A stretch of DNA of 29,377 nucleotides from Candidatus Woesearchaeota archaeon UBA153 (GCA_002503705.1 DASH01000044.1:1-29377), one strand, 5' to 3'. Positions 14,589 to 21,066 are shown, counted from the first letter of the stretch. Notes: generated by a model from the letters alone, not told the origin. Made by a program: numbers and translations.

Positions 14589-15122
14589 ATGCCGAAAACT
14601 CCTCAGAAGAAGGCCTCGACGGCTCTCAAGAGCGCTGGTTTGAGAGAGGCGTTCGACGAGCTGGAAGCGAATGCGACCTACCGAACGTTCAAGAAGAACC
14701 ACGAGGAGTATTATCTCGCGCACGCGTTCTCGATGCACAAGCCAGGAGAGACGCCGGAATGGCAAGTCGGGTATTACTCGCCGAAGACGAGCAAAGTCGT
14801 CGTCTTCAAGACCGGACCGGTCGAGCAACTCCCGGCGGACGAGGCGTTCAACAAAGGCGAGGCGATCAAACGTCTCGACCTCTCGCTCGTCACGCTCTCC
14901 CCGAAACTGGCGGAGGAGAAGGCGCTCGCGGTGAAAGCGAAAGAGCACCCGGGAGAGCTCGTGACGAAGGTGATCGTCATCCTCCAACACCTCGACCGTC
15001 AAGTGTACAACTTCACGCTCGTCACGGCGGCGTTCAACATCCTCAATGTGCGCGTCGACGCGGCATCCGGTGAAGTCGTGAGCTCGCAGTTGCGCTCAAT
15101 CATGAGTCTCCGTCGAGAATGA
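14589..15122 (+). CDS. Conserved-looking hypothetical protein, PepSY-like C terminus
   Basis: 177 residues, soluble, lysine-rich N terminus. Not a family I can name with certainty. Visible features: an N-terminal helix (LREAFDELEANATYRTFKKN), then AHAFSMHKPGE and WQVGYYSPKTSKVVVF, a beta hairpin typical of PepSY/cystatin-like folds, a helical stretch with KLAEEKALAVKAKEH, and FNILNVRVDAASGEVVSSQL at the end, which resembles the PepSY-type strand with DAxTGEV. There is no signal peptide, so it is cytoplasmic. The ATG at 14589 fits the TATA spacing; the upstream GTG at 14571 is too near the promoter. A possible partner of the phosphoesterase upstream, but it has its own promoter. Confidence 0.75.
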   Translation: MPKTPQKKASTALKSAGLREAFDELEANATYRTFKKNHEEYYLAHAFSMHKPGETPEWQVGYYSPKTSKVVVFKTGPVEQLPADEAFNKGEAIKRLDLSLVTLSPKLAEEKALAVKAKEHPGELVTKVIVILQHLDRQVYNFTLVTAAFNILNVRVDAASGEVVSSQLRSIMSLRRE

Positions 15123-15322
15123 ACGCTCGGAAACATTCTTTTCCACACGTGCACAGGAGTCTTTATTCTGGCGAGATACAAACGAGAGTAGTAACGGAAC
15201 GCCGCACGTTTTCTCGACGACACGATTTCTTTTCCGCACCTGCCGTGTATAGTCTGCGGTGCGACAATCCCAGGATAGAGATTCACGTTTCTAGTTCAAC
15301 TACTATACATTACGGCCCAACA

Positions 15323-15333
15323 GAATATATAAA
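15323..15333 (+). promoter_or_regulatory. Strong TATA box before a 25-codon ORF
   Basis: GAATATATAAA, centred about 29 nt upstream of the ATG at 15357; among the best matches in the window. Confidence 0.6.
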
Positions 15334-15356
15334 GGAGCGGCTCGGTGGAAGAACGC

Positions 15357-15434
15357 ATGGGGAAAGAGATCAGCTACGAAGCGAAAATCAAAAGCGCCTC
15401 GCTCTCATCGTTCTTCGAAGAGAAGAAAGAGTGA
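15357..15434 (+). CDS. Candidate small protein, 25 residues
   Basis: The ORF encodes MGKEISYEAKIKSASLSSFF then EEKKE and a TGA. A strong TATA box (15323-15333) is 29 nt upstream, GGTGGA (15344-15349) is an SD-like sequence, and a terminator hairpin begins 10 nt after the stop. Promoter, start, stop and terminator thus define a transcript of only about 120 nt. The peptide is charged and amphipathic with no membrane segment. Alternatively the transcript is a small RNA and the ORF is incidental. No homologue is known to me. Confidence 0.5.
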   Translation: MGKEISYEAKIKSASLSSFFEEKKE

Positions 15435-15443
15435 AGACCCGCG

Positions 15444-15470
15444 CTCGGAGGCGTCCGTGACGTCTCCGAG
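15444..15470 (+). terminator. Hairpin after the 25-codon ORF
   Basis: CTCGGAGGCGT pairs with ACGTCTCCGAG (one G-T wobble, loop of about 5 nt): a very stable 11-bp stem, followed by TAAAACGTTTTAAAG. That downstream stretch also carries the TATA box of the next gene. Confidence 0.55.
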
Positions 15471-15475
15471 TAAAA

Positions 15476-15485
15476 CGTTTTAAAG
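15476..15485 (+). promoter_or_regulatory. TATA-like box for the radical SAM activase-like gene
   Basis: CGTTTTAAAG about 200 nt upstream of the ATG at 15683. The implied leader of about 170 nt would contain the structured element at 15518-15668. No better TATA lies closer. Confidence 0.4.
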
Positions 15486-15517
15486 AGTTCTCGAGTCCAT
15501 TCCTCCAAAGATGAAAT

Positions 15518-15668
15518 CCCGCCGTCAGGCGGGTCACGGCCGGCGCGGCACGGAATTCATCGTCAAAGTATGACGTCACGTTCCAGACGAAGACGCGGTA
15601 TGACTATGACTTTTGCCGCGCCAGCATGACTGGGCGATGCCCAGCAGAAGACCGAGCTTCGCTCGGCA
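15518..15668 (-). repeat. Palindrome-rich structured element, copy 1 (inverted relative to copy 2)
   Basis: Contains a CCCGCC/GGCGGG hairpin, long-range arms GCCGGCGCGGCA (15539-15550) and TGCCGCGCCAGC (15614-15625) enclosing 63 nt, then hairpins GGGCGATGCCC and CCGAGC-TTC-GCTCGG. Read on the minus strand, its modules match copy 2 at 16431-16612, including a shared GAATTCC just inside the arm. It lies directly upstream of the radical SAM gene. Confidence 0.65.
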
Positions 15669-15682
15669 AGGAGTGCTGACTA

Positions 15683-16420
15683 ATGGAGGCGTACATCCAT
15701 TCGATTGAACCTGATGGCGACTCGCTCGTCGTCATGTTCTCCGGTTGCGACTACAAATGCCGGTACTGCAACACGCCGGGGCTTCTCGAGTTCAAGACAG
15801 GAGAGGTGCTGGACGTCAAAGAAGCGAAGCGGCTCATCACCGAGTCCGGATGCTCGAAAGTCCTCTTCACGGGCGGCGAACCGCTCTTGCAACGCGCCGC
15901 CCTCCTCGAGCTCGCGTCGCACGCGAAAGCGAAGAGGAAGCGCGTCATCATCGATACGAACGCGTCAAAACCGGAAGCGATCGCCTCGTTGCTCGACGCG
16001 AAGGCCGTTGACGAACTCCTCGTCGATATCAAGGCGCCGGCAGCGTCGTTCAGCGCGGTGACGAAAGCGGGAACGTTCTTCAAATCGGCGGAAGAGTTGT
16101 ATAGAGAGTTTCTCGAGACCGTCAGTCTCTTGAAAGCGCGCGAGGAAGAGGTCGTGATAACGTTCCTGACGCTCATCACGCCCGGACTCGTGTACAAGAA
16201 AGAGGACGTGCTCGCGCTCGCCGACCTCCTCGACGGTTTCGACGCGGAGTGGCACCTCGTCCCGTTCAATCCGGCGGTCACGCTCGATTCCGGCTTGCGC
16301 GGCGTCGCCCCGCCGACGACGAAATTCTTGGAGAACCTGGCGAGCTTCATCCGGAAAGAGTATCCGAACGCGAGGGTACGCGTGGCGGAGCCGCGACAGC
16401 CGGGAAAAGCGCCGTCATGA
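15683..16420 (+). CDS. Radical SAM protein, PflA/NrdG activating-enzyme type
   Basis: 245 residues. The cluster motif is FSGCDYKCRYC (C22, C26, C29) and the SAM-binding GGEP is at 64-67 (FTGGEPLLQ). Length and layout fit glycyl-radical activases such as the archaeal anaerobic ribonucleotide reductase activator (NrdG-like); 7-carboxy-7-deazaguanine synthase (QueE) is a more distant alternative. VDIKAP and TFLTLITPG are further family-typical blocks. AAGGAG (15668-15673) is an SD 9 nt before the ATG. The gene sits between two inverted copies of a structured element, an unusual setting for a housekeeping activase. No glycyl-radical enzyme gene is in the window. Radical SAM membership is certain, substrate unknown. 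The nearby dTTP genes make a nucleotide role plausible. Confidence 0.87.
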   Translation: MEAYIHSIEPDGDSLVVMFSGCDYKCRYCNTPGLLEFKTGEVLDVKEAKRLITESGCSKVLFTGGEPLLQRAALLELASHAKAKRKRVIIDTNASKPEAIASLLDAKAVDELLVDIKAPAASFSAVTKAGTFFKSAEELYREFLETVSLLKAREEEVVITFLTLITPGLVYKKEDVLALADLLDGFDAEWHLVPFNPAVTLDSGLRGVAPPTTKFLENLASFIRKEYPNARVRVAEPRQPGKAPS

Positions 16421-16430
16421 GTTTGAGACG

Positions 16431-16612
16431 GGCATCGCCCGACCGTTCCGCAATTGTTCGCCGAGCATGGCTCGGTACGTGCTGGCGCGGCACGGATTTT
16501 CTCGTCAGAGTACGTCGTGATTTTCTCGTCAAGAAATGGCGTCGTTACGTACGATTCGTACGTCGACTGTGAATTCCTGCCGCGCCAGCCCTTGCCCGCC
16601 TACGCGGCGAGC
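16431..16612 (+). repeat. Palindrome-rich structured element, copy 2
   Basis: Hairpins GGGCATCGCCC and CCGAGCATGGCTCGG, then perfect 12-bp inverted arms GCTGGCGCGGCA (16481-16492) and TGCCGCGCCAGC (16578-16589) enclosing 85 nt that includes a TACGTACGATTCGTACGT palindrome and GAATTCC, then CCCGCCTACGCGGCG. It starts just after the radical SAM stop and ends before the 3' end of the thymidylate kinase gene. The same modules, inverted, form copy 1. Confidence 0.65.
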
Positions 16613-16616
16613 AGAA

Positions 16617-17336
16617 TCACTGCAGAACCTTCATAACTTCCGCCCACAACAGCTCGTGAATCTCATCCAGCGTCTTCACTTTCTCGAGCGGTGAGACGGC
16701 AGGATCCAACAGTTTCTTCGTCGAGACTTTCCGCATGCAATTGACGACGACCCACGACGGGTCGCGCTTCGCGACCCAACGATAGCTCTCCGCCGCCTTC
16801 TCAAGGTGCGTCAAGTCAGTTTCGTGAATATCCTTCTTCCCGCCGGCGAGGTAGTCTCGGCTCGATTTCAGCGCGATGAGCTGTTGCGCGACGAACGGGT
16901 GGACCGCGAGGAGGACGACGAGGTCCGGTTTGGGAATGTTGAGCTCGTCGTACTCGAGGTTCTCGACGTACTTGACGATCCGCGCTCGTTCGCCAGGAGT
17001 CGCCGCTTTTCCCGCTTGATGACCAAGGTTCGAGGTCGTATACCGGTTGCTCACGACGTGCACGCCGCTCTCGAGCCACGAGCGCAGCTCGGGCGCCTTG
17101 TCGTACCGGTCGAGCGCGTAGAAGAGCGACGCGACGCGCGGCGAGACATCGCGAGCGGAGCCGTACTTTCCCGTCAAGTACTGCTCGACGAAGAACGCGG
17201 AGGGCTTGCCGTACTGGGGGAAGTCCGCCTGTTCGAAGCGGACGTTCTCTCGCTGCAAGCGCTCGACGAGCTTACGGAACTGCGTCCCTTTCCCGCAGCC
17301 GTCCGTACCCTCGATGACGATGAACTTCCCCCGCAT
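16617..17336 (-). CDS. tmk: Thymidylate kinase (dTMP kinase)
   Basis: 239 residues. Walker A GTDGCGKGTQ (10-19) is the thymidylate-kinase form, and NRYTTSNLGHQAGK (107-120) corresponds to the substrate/lid DRY-x-x-SN-x-AHQ block, with Asn in place of the usual Asp. DLVVLLAV precedes the lid region. It phosphorylates dTMP to dTDP with ATP. Somewhat longer than the usual 200-215 residues because of a C-terminal extension. The frame reaches 17387 but the ATG at 17336 starts the conserved MRGKFIVIEG and lies 28 nt below a TATA box. Divergently transcribed from the kinase and dCMP deaminase genes, so the locus serves dTTP supply. Confidence 0.9.
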   Translation of the reverse strand: MRGKFIVIEGTDGCGKGTQFRKLVERLQRENVRFEQADFPQYGKPSAFFVEQYLTGKYGSARDVSPRVASLFYALDRYDKAPELRSWLESGVHVVSNRYTTSNLGHQAGKAATPGERARIVKYVENLEYDELNIPKPDLVVLLAVHPFVAQQLIALKSSRDYLAGGKKDIHETDLTHLEKAAESYRWVAKRDPSWVVVNCMRKVSTKKLLDPAVSPLEKVKTLDEIHELLWAEVMKVLQ

Positions 17337-17360
17337 GCTCGTCGAGGAGCCGTTGCCCGT

Positions 17361-17369
17361 TATATAGTT
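17361..17369 (-). promoter_or_regulatory. TATA box for tmk
   Basis: Minus strand AACTATATA about 28 nt upstream of the ATG at 17336; leaderless type. Confidence 0.6.
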
Positions 17370-17385
17370 TGCGGGCGCGCAAAAC

Positions 17386-17393
17386 ATTTAAAG
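17386..17393 (+). promoter_or_regulatory. TATA-like box for the kinase/dCMP deaminase operon
   Basis: ATTTAAAG about 40 nt upstream of the GTG at 17431. The short leader carries the SD GTGAGGGGGT. Confidence 0.5.
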
Positions 17394-17430
17394 CGGAAAG
17401 GAGAGCGCGAAGGGTGAGGGGGTCGATGTT

Positions 17431-18006
17431 GTGAACAGGATTATCGCGCTCGTCGGCATGTGCGGTTCCGGCAAGAGCGTCGTGGCGGACGTCTTCGTCG
17501 CGCACGGCTACCAGTTCTTGCGTTTCGGCCAGATCACGATGGAGGAGATCAAACGTCGCAATCTCGAAGTGAGCGAGGCGAACGAGCGCGCAGTCCGCGA
17601 AGGGTTCCGGAAAGAGCACGGGATGGGCGCGTATGCAATCCTCAACATCCCGAAGATTGAAGAACTGTTGAAACACGGTCCGGTCATCGTCGATGGCCTC
17701 TACTCGTGGAGCGAGTACAAGGTGTTGAAAGAAAATTACGGTGACAGATTTATCACGATAGCGATTTACGCACCTCCGAAGACGCGGTACGCACGGCTCG
17801 ACACAAGAGTCAATATGAAGGAGGACACTGCGTTGCGCAATCGACGTTTTTCCCCGGAGCAAGCGAAAGCACGGGACTGTGCGGAGATTGAGAATATCGA
17901 AAAGGGCGGACCGATTGCGATGGCGGACTACACGATCACAAATGACGGAACGTTAGATGAATTGAAAACGAGGACGGAGACACTCGTCAAGATACTTGAA
18001 AGGTGA
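17431..18006 (+). CDS. P-loop kinase-like protein (UPF0200 / dephospho-CoA-kinase-like)
   Basis: 191 residues. Walker A GMCGSGKS (9-16), then FGQITMEEIKRRNL and an ANERAVREGFRKEHGMGAYA block matching the archaeal UPF0200 proteins (there MGD-x-V-x-E-x-x-RRGL and R-x-x-x-G-x-x-A-x-A). VIVDGLYSWSEY is the strand/switch segment. Such proteins have a nucleoside-monophosphate-kinase-like fold; their substrate is not established. GTG start with GAGGGGGT just upstream. Its stop overlaps the GTGATG that precedes dCMP deaminase, so the two are translationally coupled, and tmk is divergent. A nucleotide kinase in pyrimidine deoxynucleotide metabolism is a reasonable inference. The 3' half of the gene (17740 on) is visibly poorer in GC than its neighbours. 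Confidence 0.8.
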   Translation: MNRIIALVGMCGSGKSVVADVFVAHGYQFLRFGQITMEEIKRRNLEVSEANERAVREGFRKEHGMGAYAILNIPKIEELLKHGPVIVDGLYSWSEYKVLKENYGDRFITIAIYAPPKTRYARLDTRVNMKEDTALRNRRFSPEQAKARDCAEIENIEKGGPIAMADYTITNDGTLDELKTRTETLVKILER

Positions 18007-18011
18007 TGCGC

Positions 18012-18569
18012 ATGACTGACGAGGAGAAAAAACGGCACGACTATCTCTCATGGGACGACTACTTCATGGGCGTCGCGTTCCTCAGCGCGCAACGCTCGAA
18101 AGACCCGAACACGCAGGTCGGCGCGTGCATCGTCAACCCAGACAAGAAGATCGTCGGCATCGGCTACAACGGATTCCCGTGGGGCTGCAGCGACGACAAG
18201 CTCCCGTGGAACCGCGAAGGACCGTGGCTCGAGACGAAATACGCGTACGTCTGCCACGCGGAGCTGAACGCAATCCTCAACAAGAACTCCGAGAGTCTAC
18301 GCGGCTGCACAATGTACGTCGCGCTCTTCCCGTGCAACGAGTGCGCGAAGCTCATCATCCAGAGCGGCATCAAGGAGGTCGTCTACCAGGACGACAAGTA
18401 TCATGATGAGCCGATCTGCGTCGCCGCACGTCGCATGTTCGACCTCGCCGGCATCTCCTGCCGCCAGTATGCGTCGCAGCGGAAGAGCATCGTCATCGAT
18501 TTCTCGAAGACAGGCGCGAACGCGAAGCCGAAGCCGACAGAAGCGTCGCTGCACGACAAGAGAGAGTGA
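18012..18569 (+). CDS. dcd: dCMP deaminase, eukaryote-like
   Basis: 185 residues. Zinc site: C-H-A-E (H82, E84) and P-C-N-E-C (C108, C111), the cytidine/deoxycytidylate deaminase signature. It converts dCMP to dUMP, the precursor of dTMP. The sequence follows the vertebrate DCTD pattern closely: YFMGVAFLSAQRSKDPNTQV, GACIVN, GIGYNGFP, YVCHAELNAI and ALFPCNECAKLIIQSGIKEV are nearly the animal protein's own. AGGTGAT (18001-18007) is an ideal SD for the ATG at 18012; the earlier GTG 18003 and ATG 18006 lack one. Coupled to the P-loop kinase. The C-terminal about 20 residues are an extra, charged tail. The symbol is generic for deoxycytidylate deaminase; not to be confused with dCTP deaminase. 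Confidence 0.93.
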   Translation: MTDEEKKRHDYLSWDDYFMGVAFLSAQRSKDPNTQVGACIVNPDKKIVGIGYNGFPWGCSDDKLPWNREGPWLETKYAYVCHAELNAILNKNSESLRGCTMYVALFPCNECAKLIIQSGIKEVVYQDDKYHDEPICVAARRMFDLAGISCRQYASQRKSIVIDFSKTGANAKPKPTEASLHDKRE

Positions 18570-18591
18570 ATGCAAGAGACAATCTAGACCG

Positions 18592-18837
18592 TCACTCGAC
18601 GACGAACCGTTTCGTCTTGCTCGCGTGGCCTGATTTTAATGTGACTTTCTTCTTCAGGAGTTTCGAGAAGTATTTCTCTAATTCGGCGTTCGCCTTGCCC
18701 TCGACGGGCGGCGCGTGCACCGCGACGAGGAACACGTCGTGCTCGACGTCATGGCTCAGAACTTTCGTCTCCCTGCTGTTCGGCTTCGCGCGGACGAGAA
18801 AAGAGGCTCTCGTTCGGAGCGCATCGAGTGGCTCCAT
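18592..18837 (-). CDS. DUF167 (YggU-type) protein
   Basis: 81 residues. It contains SFLVRAKPNSRETKV, VAVHAPPVEGKANAEL and VTLKSGHASKTKRFVVE, the three conserved blocks of DUF167/UPF0235, a small alpha/beta fold of unknown function found in bacteria, archaea and eukaryotes. The ATG at 18837 lies 10 nt after the TFS stop, so it is the second gene of a two-gene operon. Upstream in-frame codons overlap the TFS gene and are Ser/Arg-rich, so they are not used. In archaea DUF167 genes often sit near transcription or translation genes, which fits here. Confidence 0.88.
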   Translation of the reverse strand: MEPLDALRTRASFLVRAKPNSRETKVLSHDVEHDVFLVAVHAPPVEGKANAELEKYFSKLLKKKVTLKSGHASKTKRFVVE

Positions 18838-18847
18838 CGTCGATTCC

Positions 18848-19159
18848 TCAGTTCGCGTCGCGCCACGTGTTGCCGCACTTGAGGCACTTGAAGAACTTCG
18901 TCTCGCCTTCATCGCCGGCCCGCGTCTGCGCCATCCAGTAACCGGCCTTGTCGTGGCCGCACTTCGGGCACTCGGCGTCGCCGACCGGAAGCGTCGGACC
19001 TTCCTCGCTCACGACGGCAATCTCCTCTTTCGCCGCGAGCTTCTCGGAAATCGTCGCCCGCTCCTTCCGGTTCGTGTAGCCGCAACCGCACGCGAGGAAC
19101 CGTTTGCCTTTCTCCTGTTTCGGCTTCAGGATCGCGCCGCACTTCGGACAAAACAACAT
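18848..19159 (-). CDS. tfs: Transcription factor S (TFS; RPB9/TFIIS-like)
   Basis: 103 residues with two zinc ribbons: N-terminal C4, C7, C24, C26 and C-terminal C64, C67, C92, C95. The C-terminal hairpin QTRAGDEGET carries the acidic Asp-Glu pair (D83, E84) that, in TFS/TFIIS, reaches the RNA polymerase active site and stimulates cleavage of backtracked RNA. Length is normal for archaeal TFS (about 105-115). The start is the ATG at 19159, 28 nt below the TATA box; the longer frame upstream is a shadow of the flavoprotein gene. Both the cleavage residues and the ribbons are intact, so this should be the active, not the inhibitory, paralogue type. Confidence 0.93.
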   Translation of the reverse strand: MLFCPKCGAILKPKQEKGKRFLACGCGYTNRKERATISEKLAAKEEIAVVSEEGPTLPVGDAECPKCGHDKAGYWMAQTRAGDEGETKFFKCLKCGNTWRDAN

Positions 19160-19182
19160 AAGAGTGCTCAAGCCAGAGGGTG

Positions 19183-19194
19183 GTTTAAAAAAGT
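19183..19194 (-). promoter_or_regulatory. TATA box for the tfs-DUF167 operon
   Basis: Minus strand ACTTTTTTAAAC, centred about 29 nt upstream of the ATG at 19159; leaderless type. Confidence 0.6.
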
Positions 19195-19200
19195 TGCGTT

Positions 19201-19902
19201 TTACCCCCACGCCTCGAATCTGACCCGCGCAGCAGGCACGCCCGCGCCTTTGAGCGACTCCCGCACGCCAGCCACCATCGCTTCCGGGCCGCACAGGTAG
19301 AACGTCTTCCCGTCGAGACTGCCGAGGCGGCGCTGGAGCATCGACGCGTCGACGCGGCCGAGCTCTCCCGCCCAACCTTGCGGCGTCTCGCGCGTCAAGG
19401 TGACGACAACTGCGACGTTCGCGCTCTTGGCCGGGAGTTCGTCGAGCTCGTCCTTGCACGCGATCTCGACACACTGTCGGCAACTGTAGAAGAGCGTGCA
19501 CTTCCTCGTCAGCTTCGCGTCGCACGCCGTCCTGACGACGCCGAGGAAGGGCGCGACGCCGACGCCGCCGCCAATCATGACGACCTCGTTCTCGTCAGCG
19601 GGAATCGTGAACGTGCCGAGGGGACCGAGGAGCTCGAGCGTCGAGCCGAGCGGCGCGTTGAACAACCGTTTGGTGAACTCGCCGACCGCCTTGATGAGCA
19701 AGCGCAGCGTGCCGCGTTCGTTCGTGCTCGACGCGATGCTGAACGCGTGGTAGCGCTTCTCGCCGGGAAACCGGAGCGTGACGTACTGTCCGGGGAGGAA
19801 CGCGAACGTCGGGTCGATCGAGAACGCATACTCTTTCACATCGTCACCGTATTGCGTCGCGGCTTGGAGCGCGATCGTGAGTTGGCGAGGCGGGGAGACC
19901 AT
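19201..19902 (-). CDS. FNR-type flavin oxidoreductase
   Basis: 233 residues. FAD-binding block: LPGQYVTLRFP, then YHAFSIASS at the R-x-Y-S position (the Arg is displaced, R50), then GELTK-like GEFTKRLF. NAD(P)-binding half: MIGGGVGVAPFLGVVR (109-124) and FYLCGPEAMV (201-210). There are two CxxC-like cysteine groups (CRQC near 141-144) but no C-terminal 2Fe-2S motif of PyrK, and no ferredoxin domain, so it is a single-subunit ferredoxin/flavodoxin-NAD(P)H reductase-like enzyme that must pass electrons to a separate carrier. Electron partner unknown. The ATG at 19902 is 27 nt below a TATA box. Divergent from the signal peptidase gene. Confidence 0.88.
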   Translation of the reverse strand: MVSPPRQLTIALQAATQYGDDVKEYAFSIDPTFAFLPGQYVTLRFPGEKRYHAFSIASSTNERGTLRLLIKAVGEFTKRLFNAPLGSTLELLGPLGTFTIPADENEVVMIGGGVGVAPFLGVVRTACDAKLTRKCTLFYSCRQCVEIACKDELDELPAKSANVAVVVTLTRETPQGWAGELGRVDASMLQRRLGSLDGKTFYLCGPEAMVAGVRESLKGAGVPAARVRFEAWG

Positions 19903-19924
19903 GACGCCGCCTCTCCCAAAACGT

Positions 19925-19936
19925 CTTTAAAAAACT
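19925..19936 (-). promoter_or_regulatory. TATA box for the flavoprotein gene
   Basis: Minus strand GTTTTTTAAAGA, about 27 nt upstream of the ATG at 19902; leaderless type. Confidence 0.6.
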
Positions 19937-19939
19937 TTG

Positions 19940-19972
19940 GTGCCCAAAACCTTTTAAAGAGTCCTTGGGCAC
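19940..19972 (+). promoter_or_regulatory. Signal-peptidase promoter inside an 8-bp inverted repeat (candidate operator)
   Basis: GTGCCCAA (19940-19947) and TTGGGCAC (19965-19972) are perfect inverted copies 17 bp apart, and the TATA box CTTTTAAAGA (19951-19960) lies between them. The box is about 26 nt upstream of the ATG at 19982. A dimeric regulator binding both arms would cover the core promoter. Confidence 0.5.
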
Positions 19973-19981
19973 TCACCGCCG

Positions 19982-20656
19982 ATGGCGTTGACGAAGAGGC
20001 CTGCGCGAACGACGAAGAGCGCAAAACGCGGCTCGGGAAGAACGAGAGAACCGTCGAAGCGCAAGCAGTCGTTCCTGCGCCGCGCGTGGAACTTCTTGTG
20101 GTATGAAGACTCGCTCGCTTCATGGCTCGTCAACATCGCCCTCGCGTTCATCCTCATCAAGTTCGTCCTCTACCCCGGCTTAGGCCTCATCCTCGGCACG
20201 GACTTCCCCGTGGTGGCGGTGGTGAGCAGCAGCATGGAGCACCACCCGGGCGGTTTCGACGAGTGGTGGATGGAGAACGAGGACTTCTACCTCAAGCACA
20301 ACATCACCAAGTTCGACTTCCAGACGTACTCGTTCCGGAACGGTTTCAACAAGGGCGACATCATGGTCTTGTCCGGCGCTGACCCGGCAACGCTGAAGAA
20401 AGGAACGGTGCTCGTCTACTGGAGCGGCAAGCCATACCCGATCATCCACCGGTACATCGGGAAGAACGAAGAGAACAACGTGACGTACTTGCAGTCGAAA
20501 GGCGACAACAACCCCGCGATGGTGCGCACGTTCGACCTTGACGAGTACCGCATCCCGCCGGAGCGCGTCGTCGGCAAGGCAATCCTCAGGATTCCGTACC
20601 TCGGCTACGTGAAGATCTGGGCGGTCGACCTGTACGGCTTCCTGATAGGACGATAA
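19982..20656 (+). CDS. sipS: Signal peptidase I (archaeal S26B type)
   Basis: 224 residues. A very basic cytoplasmic N terminus (first about 40 residues) leads to one membrane helix (about 46-72). Active site: VSSSMEHH with nucleophile S84, IIHRYIG with H156 replacing the bacterial Lys, and KGDNNP (D175), the archaeal/ER-type Ser-His-Asp arrangement. NKGDIMVL is the conserved box between. It removes signal peptides from Sec-exported proteins outside the membrane; a client in this window is the transglutaminase-like protein. The ATG at 19982 is probably leaderless. A C-terminal hydrophobic stretch (IWAVDLYGFLI) may touch the membrane. No second subunit is nearby. Confidence 0.92.
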   Translation: MALTKRPARTTKSAKRGSGRTREPSKRKQSFLRRAWNFLWYEDSLASWLVNIALAFILIKFVLYPGLGLILGTDFPVVAVVSSSMEHHPGGFDEWWMENEDFYLKHNITKFDFQTYSFRNGFNKGDIMVLSGADPATLKKGTVLVYWSGKPYPIIHRYIGKNEENNVTYLQSKGDNNPAMVRTFDLDEYRIPPERVVGKAILRIPYLGYVKIWAVDLYGFLIGR

Positions 20657-20683
20657 GATAGGACGAGAAGAAGTCTCTCAAAC

Positions 20684-21004
20684 CTACTGTTTCGCGCCGC
20701 ACCAGTTGCAATACCTGCTTCTCGGGTGGAGTTTCACGTTGCATCGCGCGCAGACGATGTGGTCGCGAGCGTACGAGGGTCGCCGACCACTCACGCTCGC
20801 GTCGGCCTTCTCTCGACGGGATGCTTTCTCGCGCGTCATGTACCAGATGCCAGTCTTGAAGACGCCGTAGACGAGGAGGGCGATGCCGACCCAGAAGAAG
20901 AGCGTCAGCACGCCTTTCGGCTGTGCGGAGCGCGACTGGACGAATTTCGAGTAGCTGGCGACCGCGACGCCAATGACCGCGAAGACCCAGCCAGGGATGG
21001 ACAC
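20684..21004 (-). CDS. Membrane protein with C-terminal zinc ribbon
   Basis: 106 residues. Two membrane helices (about 4-22 and 33-52), a basic linker (REKASRREK), and a C-terminal zinc ribbon C84-x2-C87 ... C98-x2-C101 (CARCNVKLHPRSRYCNWC). Such small two-helix/zinc-ribbon proteins recur in archaea but have no assigned role. GTG start at 21004 with a near-consensus SD GGAGGTGA; a TATA box lies at 21041-21052. Convergent with the signal peptidase gene (28 nt apart) and divergent from the 50-residue ORF. Function unknown. Confidence 0.8.
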   Translation of the reverse strand: MSIPGWVFAVIGVAVASYSKFVQSRSAQPKGVLTLFFWVGIALLVYGVFKTGIWYMTREKASRREKADASVSGRRPSYARDHIVCARCNVKLHPRSRYCNWCGAKQ

Positions 21005-21040
21005 GAGCTCACCTCCGAGAACGAGATGCCCGACTCGAGA

Positions 21041-21052
21041 CTTTATAAAACT
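21041..21052 (-). promoter_or_regulatory. TATA box for the zinc-ribbon membrane protein
   Basis: Minus strand AGTTTTATAAAG, about 40 nt upstream of the GTG at 21004, giving a leader of about 15 nt with the GGAGGTGA SD. Confidence 0.6.
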
Positions 21053-21066
21053 ATTTTTTTCGTAAA

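Noticed and set aside
15486..15682. Riboswitch (for example preQ1 or SAM) before the radical SAM gene
   Set aside because: No known aptamer consensus is visible, and an inverted copy follows the gene, which does not fit a riboswitch.
19160..19525. N-terminal extension of TFS
   Set aside because: Overlaps the flavoprotein gene antisense-free but out of frame, with Arg-rich sequence; the true start fits promoter spacing and family length.
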